Shown: in pieces, positions 24,707-33,838 of the stretch | How positions within the stretch are numbered: position 1 is the first letter of the stretch | Layout of the letters: each line of letters opens with the position of its first letter | Assembly (NCBI GenBank): GCA_945901085.1 | Contig: CAMDJV010000011.1 | Location: 37,464-101,463 of the forward strand | Reading direction: 5' to 3' | DNA length: 64,000 nucleotides | DNA from: Rhodovarius crocodyli | GTDB taxonomy: Bacteria > Pseudomonadota > Alphaproteobacteria > Acetobacterales > Acetobacteraceae | Made by a program: the position numbers and the translations under genes | Notes under the pieces: model-generated | The model's database searches: none | Told to the model about the DNA's origin: nothing | What the model saw: the letters and a program-made list of their open reading frames with translations, nothing else

Positions 24707-26133
24707 GCGCCCAGCGCCTGGCGCAGATGCGCCTCGGTGAAGCGCGGCTCGGCGCGGTGGAAGCGCTCCTGCACCCGGCCCTGGCGCATTGCCACCACCT
24801 CATCGGCCAACGCCAGCAATTCATGCAATTCGGCCGAGGCAAAGATCACCGCCCCACCGCCGGCGGCAAAACCATCCACCAGCCCCAGCACCGCCCGCTT
24901 GGCGGCGACATCAATGCCATGGGTCGGCTCATCCAGCAGCAGGGTGTGGAAGCGGCCGATCAGCCAGCGGGCGAAAATGATCTTCTGCTGATTGCCGCCC
25001 GAGAGTGCCCGCGCCGGCAGGGCGGGATTGGGCGGGCGGACATCAAGGCGCCGAATAAGTTCGGCCACTGCGGCATCGGCGGCGGCGGCGTTGAACCCAC
25101 CCAGCCGCGTGGTCATGGCGGCCAGATGCGGCAGCACGATATTGTCGCGCACCGAGAGGTTGGGGATCAGCGCGCGGCCACGCTCGCTGGGCACATAGCC
25201 AATGCCGGCGGCGATGGCGGCGGCCGGGCTCTTCGGGCTGCCGCCAGCCCTGCCAAATCCCCCGCGCAGCAAGGCCCCGGTGCCGGCGCCAAGCAGCCCG
25301 GCCAATCCCGTCACCTGACCAGCCCGGGCGGCCACCCCACCGCCGGGCGCGGCCAGAATCAGCCGCTCGGCCCCGGCTGGGCGGATGGCGGCTTCCTGCT
25401 GGGCATCGAGGGCGCGCCCGGTCATGTCGCGGGCGAGATCGGCCTCGGTGAAGCCGCCACGGGCGTGGCTGGCCACCTGCAGCCCATCGCGCAGCACGCT
25501 CACCCGGTCACACAGCGCGCGCACCTCATCAAGGCGATGCGAGACGAACACCACCGCCAGCCCCTCGCCCCGCATGCGCTCGAGCAGGGCAAAAAGGCGG
25601 TCCACCTCGGCGCGTTCGAGCGAGGCGGTGGGCTCGTCGAGGATGAGGATGCGCGCCTGACCTTCGGCCAATTCGCGGGCCAGCACCACGGCCTGGCGCT
25701 CGGCGAAGCCCAGCGCGTCCATCCGCCGCCTGGGGTCGATGGCCAGGCCGAGGCGCGCGAGGGCAGCCTCGGCGCGCTGTTGCACCGCCGCCTGGCGCAC
25801 AGCGCCGGCGCGGCTGGGCCAGCGGCCGAGCAGCAGATTATCGGCCACACTCATCGCCGGCACGATCTGCAACTCCTGCGGCACGAGCGCGATGCCGGCC
25901 GCGCGCGCCGCATCCGGCCCCCCCGGCGCGAAGGGGCCGCCGGCGAGGCTCATGCTCCCCGAATCGGGGCGGTAAATCCCGGTGATGATCTTCAGAAGGC
26001 TCGATTTGCCAGCGCCATTCTCGCCCACCAACCCATGCGCCTCACCGGGCATCAGCCGCAGCGACACGCCGCGCAGCGCCAGGGTATTGCCAAAGCGCTT
26101 GTGCAGGTCGGTGGCGGTGAGGAGAGGTTGCAT
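24703..26133 (-). CDS. Ribose-type ABC importer ATPase (RbsA-like, two NBDs)
   Basis: 476 aa from the ATG at 26133; a GTG at 26157 would add eight residues. First nucleotide-binding domain: Walker A 'GLVGENGAGKSS', Q-loop 'VPQEL', a diverged signature ('LGFAERQAVVLARELAEG'), Walker B 'ILILDEPTASLE' and the H-switch 'VVFVSHRLDEV'. The second domain has a degenerate Walker A ('GLLGAGTGALLRGGFG') but an intact signature 'LSGGNQQKIIFARWL' and Walker B 'LLLDEPTHGID', as is usual for this family. The protein is a little shorter than the typical ~500 aa, mostly from a trimmed segment before the second P-loop. Confidence 0.86.
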   Translation of the reverse strand: MQPLLTATDLHKRFGNTLALRGVSLRLMPGEAHGLVGENGAGKSSLLKIITGIYRPDSGSMSLAGGPFAPGGPDAARAAGIALVPQELQIVPAMSVADNLLLGRWPSRAGAVRQAAVQQRAEAALARLGLAIDPRRRMDALGFAERQAVVLARELAEGQARILILDEPTASLERAEVDRLFALLERMRGEGLAVVFVSHRLDEVRALCDRVSVLRDGLQVASHARGGFTEADLARDMTGRALDAQQEAAIRPAGAERLILAAPGGGVAARAGQVTGLAGLLGAGTGALLRGGFGRAGGSPKSPAAAIAAGIGYVPSERGRALIPNLSVRDNIVLPHLAAMTTRLGGFNAAAADAAVAELIRRLDVRPPNPALPARALSGGNQQKIIFARWLIGRFHTLLLDEPTHGIDVAAKRAVLGLVDGFAAGGGAVIFASAELHELLALADEVVAMRQGRVQERFHRAEPRFTEAHLRQALGA

Positions 26134-26193
26134 CGGCAAATCGTCGCCCGCGCTCACCCGCCGGTCAATATTGCGCCCCGCCCTGTTGGTCGA

Positions 26194-27063
26194 TCAGGCC
26201 TGATCGAGGTTTTCCGCGATATAGGGCGGCAGGTGGAAGCAACTGACATGAATCTCGGGCGACCAGTAGCGGGTGAGGCCCACAATCCCAGCCTTTTCCG
26301 CCCGGGCGCGGATTTCTGTCGCAGAGAAGGCGCGCAGGCCCGCGGCCTTGGAGGACCAGCCCAGCGTCATGAAGCCACCCACATAAGTCGGCACGGCGGC
26401 GACATAGGCCGAGACCTCGGCGAAGAACTTGGCGCGGCGGATAGAGGTCTCACGCAATTCATCGGCCTGCATGAAGGGCACGCCGCATTGGTTCACGATC
26501 AGGCCATTGGCGGTCAGGATCCGCGCGGCATTCTGATAGAATTCATCGGTGAAGAGCACCTCACCCACGCCAATGGGGTCAGTGCTGTCAACGATGATGA
26601 CATCGAAGCTGGCATCGGGCGCGCGGCGGACATAATCAATACCATCGCCCACAATCACCTCGCCACGCGGATTGGTCCAGGCATCGCCGGCAATATCGGC
26701 CATATGCTCTTTGCAGAGCCGAATGACCTCGCCATCGATCTCAACCATCACGGCTTTTTCGACCGTGGAATGCTGCAGCACCCGCTTGAGCACACCACCA
26801 TCACCCGCGCCGATGATGAGCACGCGCTTCGCGTCGCCATGCGCCAGCAGCGGCACATGGGTGAGCATTTCCTGATAGACGAATTCATCCCGCTCGGTGA
26901 TCTGAATGACGCCATCGAGCACCATCACCCGGCCATGCGAGAAGCTCTCGAACAGCACAATGTCCTGAAATTCGGACTGGGTGCGGGCGAGTTCGCGCTT
27001 GACGAGGAAGCGCTGGCCCCAATCGGGGTAGAGGGATTCGTTGATCCAGGAATCGGTGGTCAT
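26194..27063 (-). CDS. speE: Spermidine synthase
   Basis: 289 aa. Transfers an aminopropyl group from decarboxylated S-adenosylmethionine to putrescine in the cytosol. Visible landmarks: N-terminal beta domain ending in 'VMVLDGVIQITERDEFVYQE' (47-66), the Rossmann motif 'VLIIGAGDGG' (81-90), 'VEIDGEVIRLCKEH', and the catalytic region 'DVIIVDSTDPIG' with the acidic residue that activates putrescine. The start has GGAG about 9 nt upstream. It follows speD on the same strand with 72 bp between, giving both enzymes of the aminopropyl branch. Length is normal. Confidence 0.93.
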   Translation of the reverse strand: MTTDSWINESLYPDWGQRFLVKRELARTQSEFQDIVLFESFSHGRVMVLDGVIQITERDEFVYQEMLTHVPLLAHGDAKRVLIIGAGDGGVLKRVLQHSTVEKAVMVEIDGEVIRLCKEHMADIAGDAWTNPRGEVIVGDGIDYVRRAPDASFDVIIVDSTDPIGVGEVLFTDEFYQNAARILTANGLIVNQCGVPFMQADELRETSIRRAKFFAEVSAYVAAVPTYVGGFMTLGWSSKAAGLRAFSATEIRARAEKAGIVGLTRYWSPEIHVSCFHLPPYIAENLDQA

Positions 27064-27135
27064 TGGGGCACTCCATAATGCGACAGGGCGGAGCCTTACG
27101 GCCCCGCCCCGCCACAGTCACACGACAGGTTTATG

Positions 27136-27576
27136 TCAGCCGATCAGGCCGCGCTTATGCTCGGAAAGCTGGATGCGCTCGGGCAGGAAGCCGGTCTTCA
27201 GATGCGGGATGGCCTTATAGGGGTCGCATTCGCCGCAGACGAAGATGTCGAGAGCTGCATAATCCCGCTCGGGCCATGTGTGGATGGAGACATGGCTTTC
27301 CGCCAGCACCAGCACGCCCGAGACGCCGCCATTGGGCGAGAAGTGATGGAAATGCCCATGCAGGATGGTGGCACCCGAAGCGATGGCGGCATCGCGCAGC
27401 ACCGTATCGATATGCGCGGGGTCATCCAGATTGGTTGCCCCCCACAGATCGATGATCAGGTGGGTGCCCGCGAAGCGGACGCCATTGCGCTCCACGAAGT
27501 AATCCTTCGCTTCGCTGACATGGGTGACATTGTCTTGGGTATTGCTCGAGAGCATCCCCAGCGGGAGAGCGTCCAT
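27136..27576 (-). CDS. speD: S-adenosylmethionine decarboxylase proenzyme (SpeH type)
   Basis: 146 aa from the ATG at 27576, chosen for the SD AAAGG upstream; the frame is open further but the extension is not family-like. Self-cleaving pyruvoyl enzyme that supplies decarboxylated SAM to SpeE. The cleavage site is E93-S94 in 'LAESHVSIHTWPE'; S94 becomes the pyruvoyl group, and H99 and C114 stand at the spacing (5 and 20) known for the processing and catalytic residues of short bacterial enzymes. Next to speE, same strand. Confidence 0.93.
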   Translation of the reverse strand: MDALPLGMLSSNTQDNVTHVSEAKDYFVERNGVRFAGTHLIIDLWGATNLDDPAHIDTVLRDAAIASGATILHGHFHHFSPNGGVSGVLVLAESHVSIHTWPERDYAALDIFVCGECDPYKAIPHLKTGFLPERIQLSEHKRGLIG

Positions 27577-27747
27577 ATCGGGCACCTTTCCAACCAGAAG
27601 ATGACCAGTTTCGGCTGTGCGGCCACAGCGGCCGTCGGTTCGATCAGGTCCAGGGCCGCGCATATGAGGCAAAAGCGAAGGGGGCGCAAGTGAAATCATC
27701 ACCTCAGCCAAAAAAATTGCGGGCCACCCCCCGGGGTGACGCGGAAC

Positions 27748-30582
27748 TCACCGCGCCATGGCGCTTCTCATCCGCAACTGATCCAGCCTGGCCGGCAATA
27801 CCCGGAAGAGTTCCAGTTCGCGCTGCAACCGCGGCAGGTCCGCAAGGCCCCGCACCGGATCGGAGGTCAGCAGGTTGAAGGCGGCCTCCCCCGGGCTGCC
27901 GGCAAGGATGGGCCCGCGCGCCACGCGCAGGCCGGCCAGGCCCGGCGCATCCTCGGCCAGGGCCAGCAATGCCGCCTGCCGCACCAGCGCGCGCACCAGG
28001 CCCGGCTGCAATGGCGCCGACTGGCCCTGCACCGCACGGTCGAGATGGCGGCCCAGCGCCGCCGCGGCACCGGCGAAATTGCGCCTTTCGGCCAGGAATT
28101 CGGCCAAGGCTTCATCACCATCAGGGCCCAGAGCTGCGAAGGCGCTGGCCTCGCCCTGGCCTGGCCCCTGGGCGGCACGGGCACGGGCTTCGAGCAGCGC
28201 CCGCTCACGCTGTAAGGCCGGGGCAAGCTCGGCCGCATGGCTCGCAGCGAGGGCGGCGAGCGCGCGCGGCGCATCACGCCCACGCAAATGCAGCATGGCC
28301 AGCCGCGCCCCGGCAGCCGCGCGGGCCTCGCCGGGGCTGGTGCGGGCCATGACTTGGTTCAGCAACGCCACGGCCCGCTCCGGCAGTTCCAGCGCCACGA
28401 GCCTTTCGGCCAGCATCGTCAGCGCGGCGGTGCCATCGCCGCCGCTGGGGATGAGTTCGCGGTGGGCGTCATACATGGCCACAGCGTTGAGCGGTGTGGC
28501 TTGCTCCATGGCGCCGATGAAGGCCCGGATGATGGCCGGCTGCAAAACCGCCTGCCGGTCGGGGAATAGCGCCGCCGCCTCGCGCAGCAGCGCCAATGCG
28601 CCGAGGGCATCGCCGCCTTCCTGCCGCAGCGCGGCGATGCGGCTGCGATTGGCGATTTCATCCGCATCATTGCGCCAGGCGAAAAGGGTCTGCTCAAGGT
28701 TGCGCGCCGCGGTGATAGCATCGATCTCACCGCGGGCCAGCCGGAGTTCGGTGGCGCGGCGCATCGCCTCGGCGCGCATCCGCCTGTCACGCCCGCCCAT
28801 CATGGCATCATAGCCGGCCAGCGCCGCCTCCCCCTCGCCCTGCCGCTCGGCCAATATGGCGCGGGCGAGTTCCAGCCCGGGCATTATCTGGCCACCATCG
28901 AGCAGCGCGCGCGCGGCGGGCAATTGCCGCGCATCGGCCAGCGCCTCGGCCACGCGCGGCAAGAGGTTGCGCTGCAATGCCTCGGGATAGGTGCGCAGAA
29001 TGGCGCGGCCATTGATCAGCAAGGCCGCCCCCTGTTCACCCTGGCCGGTGAGGGCGAGATAAAGGCCGCGCCAGAGCGCCGCCTCTTGCGACACCGGCTC
29101 GATATCGAGGAGGGCGGCCTCCTCCAGCCGGCCCGCGGCGAGCGCGGCGGCGCCGAATAGCAACGCCGCCCTCCCCTGGGAGGCCAGAAGCGGGTCCTCC
29201 TGGCGGGCCAATTGCACCATAGCCTGGGCTTCCTGCGGCTGGCCGAGCGCCAGCAGGGTTTCCGCCGCGGCCAGCCGTGGCCCCCCGCGCGAGAGCGGTG
29301 CCATCTCGGCCAGGCCACGGCTTTGCGCCCGCAGCCGCGCCGAGAGTTCACCGGGCGTGCCATGCGGCAGATCAAAGCTTCGGGTCACCGTCTCAGGCAG
29401 CATGGCGCTGGCCTGCTCGGCCAAAGAGAGCATGGTGCCAAGCGCCAGCCTGCCGCCGCCCTCGGCATCGAGCACGAAACGCTCGCCGCCGGCGCGCATG
29501 ATCAAGGCATCGGAGCGCGCAATCACCGCCACCCCCAGCGCCGTTTCCAGCAATTGCAAATCGACCAGATGCCGGGCCATGGCCACCCGGGACTGATCGA
29601 GGCGCAGCGTGCCGACCAGCATGGGCAGGCCCGATTGCGGATCCTGCAGCGGCACCACGCGATGCGCCCCGCTCACCGGCATGGCCAGCCTTCCCGCGCC
29701 TTCGCGCACCGCAAAGATAGGCGCGCGCTCAATGGCCGCCTCGGGGGCGGGCGCGGTATCGAGTTCCCAGCGCCCCCCGGCGCGCCGCAGGAGAGGGCTG
29801 GCCTGCCCCCCGCTCAAGGTCAGCAAGGCGCCGGCGGGCAGCGCCCGATACGCCATGCCAGGGCGCGGCGTTGCGGGCAGCGGCATGTCAGGCGCGGTAT
29901 CGAGAATGATCAGCCATTCCTCCCCGCGCTGCAGCATGGCAGCGCCCGTCTCGGGGGGAAATGGCAGGGTCCAGCCCGTGCTCATCCGCGCCGGGGCCGC
30001 GGTGGCAGCGGGCAGCGGCGGCGGCGCCGGAACGGGCGGTGGCGCGGGCAACACGTCACGGGTGGGCGGGGGCGTGGCGGCGGCCTGTATCTCGGGCGGT
30101 GACGCCGTGGGCTGCGCCACCGCAGGCCGCGGCCGGGCTTCGCGCATGGGGGGTACCGCCGGGGCCCGGCTCGCAGCCTCGGCCGGCGGGTCCAGCGCAT
30201 CAAAGACCAGCCTGGCGCCCATGCGGAAATCCCGCAGGCGGGCGCCGGGCCGCAAGGTGATCTCCACGCCAGCGGGCACCACCCGCAGCGCGCTGACATT
30301 GCGCGGCAGCCGCCGCAGCGACGCCACCGCCTGATCAGCACCACGCGGCAGGCGCACAAGATGGGTCTCGCCGCTTCTTTCCACCGAATAGGCGGGCGGG
30401 CTGGGCCAATCAAACACCAGGCGGCCATAGCCGGCATGGTCACCCACGCGCAGGGAAATGCGGGCAGCTTCAACCGCCGGAGCCTGGGTCGGCGCCCCCC
30501 CACCGCCGGCACTCTGCGCCGATACCCCGCCACCGATCAGCATGGCCAGCAGCAAGCGTGAAAGCAGCATGGCCTTAGGCAT
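27748..30582 (-). CDS. AMIN-like domain plus TPR protein at the end of the flagellar operon
   Basis: About 944 aa (ATG 30582; ATG 30570 is equally possible). It begins with a signal peptide (MLLSRLLLAMLIGGGVSAQ). Residues about 40-140 look like an AMIN-type beta domain ('GYGRLVFDWPSPPAYSVERS', 'FRMGARLVFDALDPP'), followed by a Pro/Ala-rich linker (about 140-210) and several hundred residues of alpha-helical TPR-like repeats ('LLALGQPQEAQAMVQLARQE', 'AVALLNQVMARTSPGEA'). It overlaps the CheY-like gene, so it is the last gene of the fliL operon. An AMIN domain suggests cell-envelope or peptidoglycan attachment, and the context suggests a periplasmic role near the motor or stator (inference). 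No close named homologue is recognised. Confidence 0.65.
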   Translation of the reverse strand: MPKAMLLSRLLLAMLIGGGVSAQSAGGGGAPTQAPAVEAARISLRVGDHAGYGRLVFDWPSPPAYSVERSGETHLVRLPRGADQAVASLRRLPRNVSALRVVPAGVEITLRPGARLRDFRMGARLVFDALDPPAEAASRAPAVPPMREARPRPAVAQPTASPPEIQAAATPPPTRDVLPAPPPVPAPPPLPAATAAPARMSTGWTLPFPPETGAAMLQRGEEWLIILDTAPDMPLPATPRPGMAYRALPAGALLTLSGGQASPLLRRAGGRWELDTAPAPEAAIERAPIFAVREGAGRLAMPVSGAHRVVPLQDPQSGLPMLVGTLRLDQSRVAMARHLVDLQLLETALGVAVIARSDALIMRAGGERFVLDAEGGGRLALGTMLSLAEQASAMLPETVTRSFDLPHGTPGELSARLRAQSRGLAEMAPLSRGGPRLAAAETLLALGQPQEAQAMVQLARQEDPLLASQGRAALLFGAAALAAGRLEEAALLDIEPVSQEAALWRGLYLALTGQGEQGAALLINGRAILRTYPEALQRNLLPRVAEALADARQLPAARALLDGGQIMPGLELARAILAERQGEGEAALAGYDAMMGGRDRRMRAEAMRRATELRLARGEIDAITAARNLEQTLFAWRNDADEIANRSRIAALRQEGGDALGALALLREAAALFPDRQAVLQPAIIRAFIGAMEQATPLNAVAMYDAHRELIPSGGDGTAALTMLAERLVALELPERAVALLNQVMARTSPGEARAAAGARLAMLHLRGRDAPRALAALAASHAAELAPALQRERALLEARARAAQGPGQGEASAFAALGPDGDEALAEFLAERRNFAGAAAALGRHLDRAVQGQSAPLQPGLVRALVRQAALLALAEDAPGLAGLRVARGPILAGSPGEAAFNLLTSDPVRGLADLPRLQRELELFRVLPARLDQLRMRSAMAR

Positions 30583-30955
30583 GCACGGCCAGTTGAGCGA
30601 TCTTCTCCCGCAGGGTTTGGGCATCGAAAGGTTTGACGATGTAATTCGACACCCCCGCCTGCGTCGCCGCCAGCACGTTATCGGCCTTGCTCTCGGCGGT
30701 GATCATGATGAAGGGGATCGCCTTCAGCCGGGCATCGGCACGCATGTCCTTGAGCAAGTCCAACCCCGTCATCGGCGCCATGTTCCAGTCGCTGATCACC
30801 AGGCCGAAATCGCCGGCATGCAGCTTGGCCAAAGCCTCGCTGCCATCACTGGCCTCTTCAACATGATTGAAATTCAATTGCTTCAGAAGATTGCGAATAA
30901 TCCGCAGCATGGTCCGATAATCGTCGACAATCAGAATATTGGTATTGCTGTCCAT
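30575..30955 (-). CDS. CheY-like single-domain response regulator
   Basis: 126 aa. The ATG at 30955 is favoured by an SD AAAGGA; an earlier ATG at 30979 would overlap the motE-like stop as ATGA. It is a bare receiver domain with D11-D12 (acidic pocket), D56 as phosphoacceptor ('VISDWNM'), T86 ('MITAES'), Y105 and K108 ('YIVKPF'), all as in CheY. It lies in the same operon as fliM, whose N-terminus carries a CheY-binding motif, so it probably signals directly to the switch (inference). No histidine kinase is nearby. Confidence 0.88.
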   Translation of the reverse strand: MDSNTNILIVDDYRTMLRIIRNLLKQLNFNHVEEASDGSEALAKLHAGDFGLVISDWNMAPMTGLDLLKDMRADARLKAIPFIMITAESKADNVLAATQAGVSNYIVKPFDAQTLREKIAQLAVHA

Positions 30956-30975
30956 CGGCGTGTCCTTTGCGACGG

Positions 30976-31638
30976 TCATGGATTGGTGGGCCGGCTGCGC
31001 AGCCGGCTGAGTTCGGCGGTGGCCGCACGCGCCCTTTCGGGGCGCATGGCGGCCAGCACGGGCGATGCCTTGGCCTCTCGCATGCGTTCGATCACCTGCA
31101 GCAGAATGGGCATGTCCAGATCATCCAGAATGGCCGCGGCATCACGTGGCCGCATGGCTTCATAGACCCGCACGAGTTGACGAATTCTTGCCTCCTCACG
31201 CTCGTCACGCGCGCGCACCTCCCCCTCCAGCCCCGCCTGCAGCAGGCGCAGTTCATTCACCCGCTCAGCCATCCGCCGCTCAGTCGCGCCCAGCAGGAGT
31301 TCGCGCTGGGCCAGCTCCTCGGCCTGGCGATCCAGTTCGAGCCGCCGGGCGCGGAGGTTTTCCAGCAATTCCCGCTCGGCCTGCGCGGCCGGCGGGGCCT
31401 GCGCGGCCGGCGCGGCCTGCGCGGCCGGCGCGGCCTGGATCGGCGGGGCCGATGCGGCGGGGGCGGGCGGAGCCGCCGGCGCGGAGGCCAGCGCGCTCGC
31501 CATTTGCGGCGCGCCGCCACCCAGCACCCGCTCGAGCTTCACCACCGCCAGAACCGCCATGGCGGCCAGGGCCAATGGCAGCAGGCGTGGCGGGCGCAAC
31601 CATTTCAATGCCCCAGGCTTGGAGGCCGGCGCCATCAT
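30976..31638 (-). CDS. motE: MotE-like flagellar protein (MgtE_N-type domain)
   Basis: 220 aa with an N-terminal membrane anchor (about 15-36, 'LLPLALAAMAVLAVVKLERV'), an Ala/Pro-rich linker (about 48-86), a long coiled coil (about 88-150) and a C-terminal MgtE_N-like helical domain ('YEAMRPRDAAAILDDLDMPI', 'VLAAMRPERARAATAELSRL'). This is the plan of rhizobial MotE, a periplasmic chaperone of the motility protein MotC. The start overlaps the DUF6468 gene's stop (ATGA). The linker is encoded by three 18-bp repeats. The symbol is given by domain architecture, not by close identity. Confidence 0.7.
   Translation of the reverse strand: MMAPASKPGALKWLRPPRLLPLALAAMAVLAVVKLERVLGGGAPQMASALASAPAAPPAPAASAPPIQAAPAAQAAPAAQAPPAAQAERELLENLRARRLELDRQAEELAQRELLLGATERRMAERVNELRLLQAGLEGEVRARDEREEARIRQLVRVYEAMRPRDAAAILDDLDMPILLQVIERMREAKASPVLAAMRPERARAATAELSRLRSRPTNP
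31380..31433. repeat. Three tandem 18-bp repeats (minisatellite) in the motE-like gene
   Basis: Units 31380-31397, 31398-31415 and 31416-31433 of CCTGCGCGGCCGGCGCGG (first unit with one change). On the coding strand they give the repeated hexapeptide A-A-P-A-A-Q of the linker. The array is in frame, so copy-number change would alter linker length without a frameshift. Confidence 0.85.
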
Positions 31639-32087
31639 GGCCGCCCTGCCAGGGCCTGCAGCAATTGCCGCTCGGCCGCGCTGCGTGGCTCAGCCCCGCG
31701 CGGCGAAGCGGCGGCGGGTGCAGCGGGATCAGGCTGCGGGGCATGCGCATCCTGGGCCAAGGGGCGGGCGGCGCGCACGCCCTGTTCCAGCCTATCGGCC
31801 AATGTCTCGGCGCGCTCAGTCAGGTAGCGAAGATCCTCGCGCAGCGTGTCGGCCACGGCGTTTTTCTCCGCCAATTGCCGGCCAGCCTGTTCCGCCCCCG
31901 CGCGCAGACGCGCCAGCGCTGCCTCGGCCGCACGCGTCGCCTCGGCCAGCCCCTCCGCCCCGGCGGCCAGCGCATGGCGCTCGGCCCGCACGGTGGCCAG
32001 CGCCCTTTGCAGCCGCCAGGCTATGGGGATGGCAAGCCCCAGCAGGAGAATCACCAGCCCCTGCGCCAGCCATTCCAGCAGCGTCAT
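31635..32087 (-). CDS. DUF6468-type flagellar operon protein
   Basis: 150 aa: an N-terminal membrane helix (about 8-26, 'AQGLVILLLGLAIPIAWRL'), a coiled coil (about 28-110), then a Pro/Ala-rich tail. This matches the DUF6468 proteins found in alphaproteobacterial flagellar operons beside fliL, fliM and motE. Function unknown. Both ends overlap neighbours by 4 bp (ATGA with fliM upstream and with motE-like downstream), so its dose is tied to theirs. Confidence 0.75.
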   Translation of the reverse strand: MTLLEWLAQGLVILLLGLAIPIAWRLQRALATVRAERHALAAGAEGLAEATRAAEAALARLRAGAEQAGRQLAEKNAVADTLREDLRYLTERAETLADRLEQGVRAARPLAQDAHAPQPDPAAPAAASPRGAEPRSAAERQLLQALAGRP

Positions 32088-33154
32088 GCCACCCTCCCAA
32101 CCGGCAGAAGGCTCTCGGCAATGCGCACCGAAGGCCGCCCCGCCACCTGCCCGAGTTCAGCGATGAAAAGCGGCACCTGGCCGCATTGCAGCGAGACCGG
32201 CGCATTGGGCTTGCTGTCGAGCATCAGCCGATCCCCAGGCTTGAGATCGAGGATGGCGGAGAGCGGCATCATCTGCTGATGCAGCACCACATCGAGCGCA
32301 ACATTGGTGTGGCGCAATTCCTGGGCTAAATGATTCTCCCAGATGCCGTCACGGCCAAATTTCTCGCCCATGAATTGTTGCAGCAGCACCTCGCGCACCG
32401 GCTCGAGCGAGGCATAGGGCATCATAATTTCGATCTTGCCGCCGCGATCCTCCATCTCAACCCGCAACCGCGCCAGGATGCAGGCATTGGCGGGGCGGGT
32501 GATGGTGGCAAAGCGCGGGTTCACCTCAAGTCGGTCAAACTCGAAATGCACCTTGGCCAGGGGCGCAAAGGCGGTGCTGATATCGGCCAGCACCACATTG
32601 AGCAAACGCTGCACCAGCGTGCGCTCGATGGTCGTATAGGGCCGGCCCTCAACCCGCATGGCCGAGGTGCCGCGCCGCCCGCCCAGCAGCACATCCACCA
32701 CCGAATAGATCATCGCGCTATCGAGCACGATCAGGCCGTAATTATCCCACTCCCGCACCTTGAAGACGCCCATCATCGCCGGCAGTGCCATCGATTCGAG
32801 GTAATCGCCAAAGCGCTGCGAGGCGATATTGTCGATCGCCACCTCGACATTATCCCAAGTGAAATTCCGCAATGATGTGGACATGATCCGCACCAGACGG
32901 TCGAACATAATCTCGAGCATCGGCAGCCGATCATAGGAGACGAGGCCGGAACTGATGATCCGCTCCAACCCGCTCTGGCCGCCCTGGCTGCCCCCGGCCA
33001 TCAGCGTGTCAATTTCATCCTGGTTGAGCACCCGGCTGGGTTGTGCCGCGGCACCAGGCTCCTGCCCGCCGCTCAGCGCACCCGCCAGCCGTGCCCCCAG
33101 GGCGGCCCCCCACTCGGATGACAATTCCGCATCATTCTGCGCGCTCGGGCTCAT
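32084..33154 (-). CDS. fliM: Flagellar motor switch protein FliM
   Basis: 356 aa, cytoplasmic C-ring component. The N-terminal CheY-P binding peptide is present as 'LNQDEIDTLM' (43-52). The middle CheC-like domain (about 70-260) includes 'RLPMLEIMFDRLVRIMSTSL' and 'YGLIVLDSAMIYSVVDVLLGG'. The C-terminal FliN-like SpoA domain (about 270-345) includes 'LDVVLHQQMMPLSAILDLKP'. Its start overlaps the fliL stop (ATGA). A CheY-like regulator lies three genes downstream. Confidence 0.94.
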   Translation of the reverse strand: MSPSAQNDAELSSEWGAALGARLAGALSGGQEPGAAAQPSRVLNQDEIDTLMAGGSQGGQSGLERIISSGLVSYDRLPMLEIMFDRLVRIMSTSLRNFTWDNVEVAIDNIASQRFGDYLESMALPAMMGVFKVREWDNYGLIVLDSAMIYSVVDVLLGGRRGTSAMRVEGRPYTTIERTLVQRLLNVVLADISTAFAPLAKVHFEFDRLEVNPRFATITRPANACILARLRVEMEDRGGKIEIMMPYASLEPVREVLLQQFMGEKFGRDGIWENHLAQELRHTNVALDVVLHQQMMPLSAILDLKPGDRLMLDSKPNAPVSLQCGQVPLFIAELGQVAGRPSVRIAESLLPVGRVA

Positions 33155-33678
33155 TGCATTAAAATCTCCTGGAACAACACGTCGGTCACTCGGGCGGGAT
33201 GGGCGGCGATATTGGCGCGCGCGATCAACTCCTCACGCAGCCGGTGGGTGCCAGCGGAGCCGCGCAACTCCTCAGGGCGCATCTCGCGCAGATAGACGGT
33301 GAAGAGGTCCACCAGCCGCGGCAGTGCCGATGTCAGCGCCGCCGCGTCATCCTGGCCCAGCACCTCGATCTGGCTGCGCATCTTGATGAAGGTCGCCCGC
33401 CTTCCCGATGCGTTGAGGTTGGCGGTGATCTCGGGCATCTGAACAAGCGTCGGCACCCGGGGCGGCGGCTGCCGTGGCTCAGCACTCACGGCCCGAGGCT
33501 GGTCTGGCTGCATGCCGCCGGGCAAGCCAGGCATGAGCCCCGAAAACCAAAGCCCAACCGCGCCGCAAAGCAGCAAAACCGGCACACCGAGCAGCAATAG
33601 CCTGGCCTTTTTGCCGCCCTTCGCCGATGCGCCCATAGCCGCGCTCGCCGGTTCAGATGCAGCCTTCCTCTCCGCCAT
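33151..33678 (-). CDS. fliL: Flagellar basal body-associated protein FliL
   Basis: 175 aa from the ATG at 33678 (AAGGA upstream); in-frame ATGs at 33708 and 33723 lack an SD. A single inner-membrane helix (about 28-47, 'RLLLLGVPVLLLCGAVGLWF') precedes a periplasmic FliL domain ('TLVQMPEITANLNASGRRAT', 'LPRLVDLFTVYLREMRPEEL', 'REELIARANI'). FliL binds the stator/motor and supports torque under load. First gene of the minus-strand flagellar operon. Confidence 0.92.
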   Translation of the reverse strand: MAERKAASEPASAAMGASAKGGKKARLLLLGVPVLLLCGAVGLWFSGLMPGLPGGMQPDQPRAVSAEPRQPPPRVPTLVQMPEITANLNASGRRATFIKMRSQIEVLGQDDAAALTSALPRLVDLFTVYLREMRPEELRGSAGTHRLREELIARANIAAHPARVTDVLFQEILMQ

Positions 33679-33838
33679 GGGCGCGGTATTCCTTGTATCC
33701 AATCTCATCGCCACATGTCGCATGCGGGCCTTAACAAACCCCTACACGCGCTGGGAGCAAACGCGGCAGGCAAGGCCCGCCGGCGGCCATTCCGGGTCAG
33801 CCATGGGCAATTCCTGCCGCCCAACAGGGCCACAGCGC

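Noticed and set aside
22694..27078. Two long plus-strand frames (22694-24991 and 24727-27078) antisense to the ribose-type ABC importer and speE
   Set aside because: The minus-strand proteins show complete, correctly ordered family motifs. The plus frames do not.
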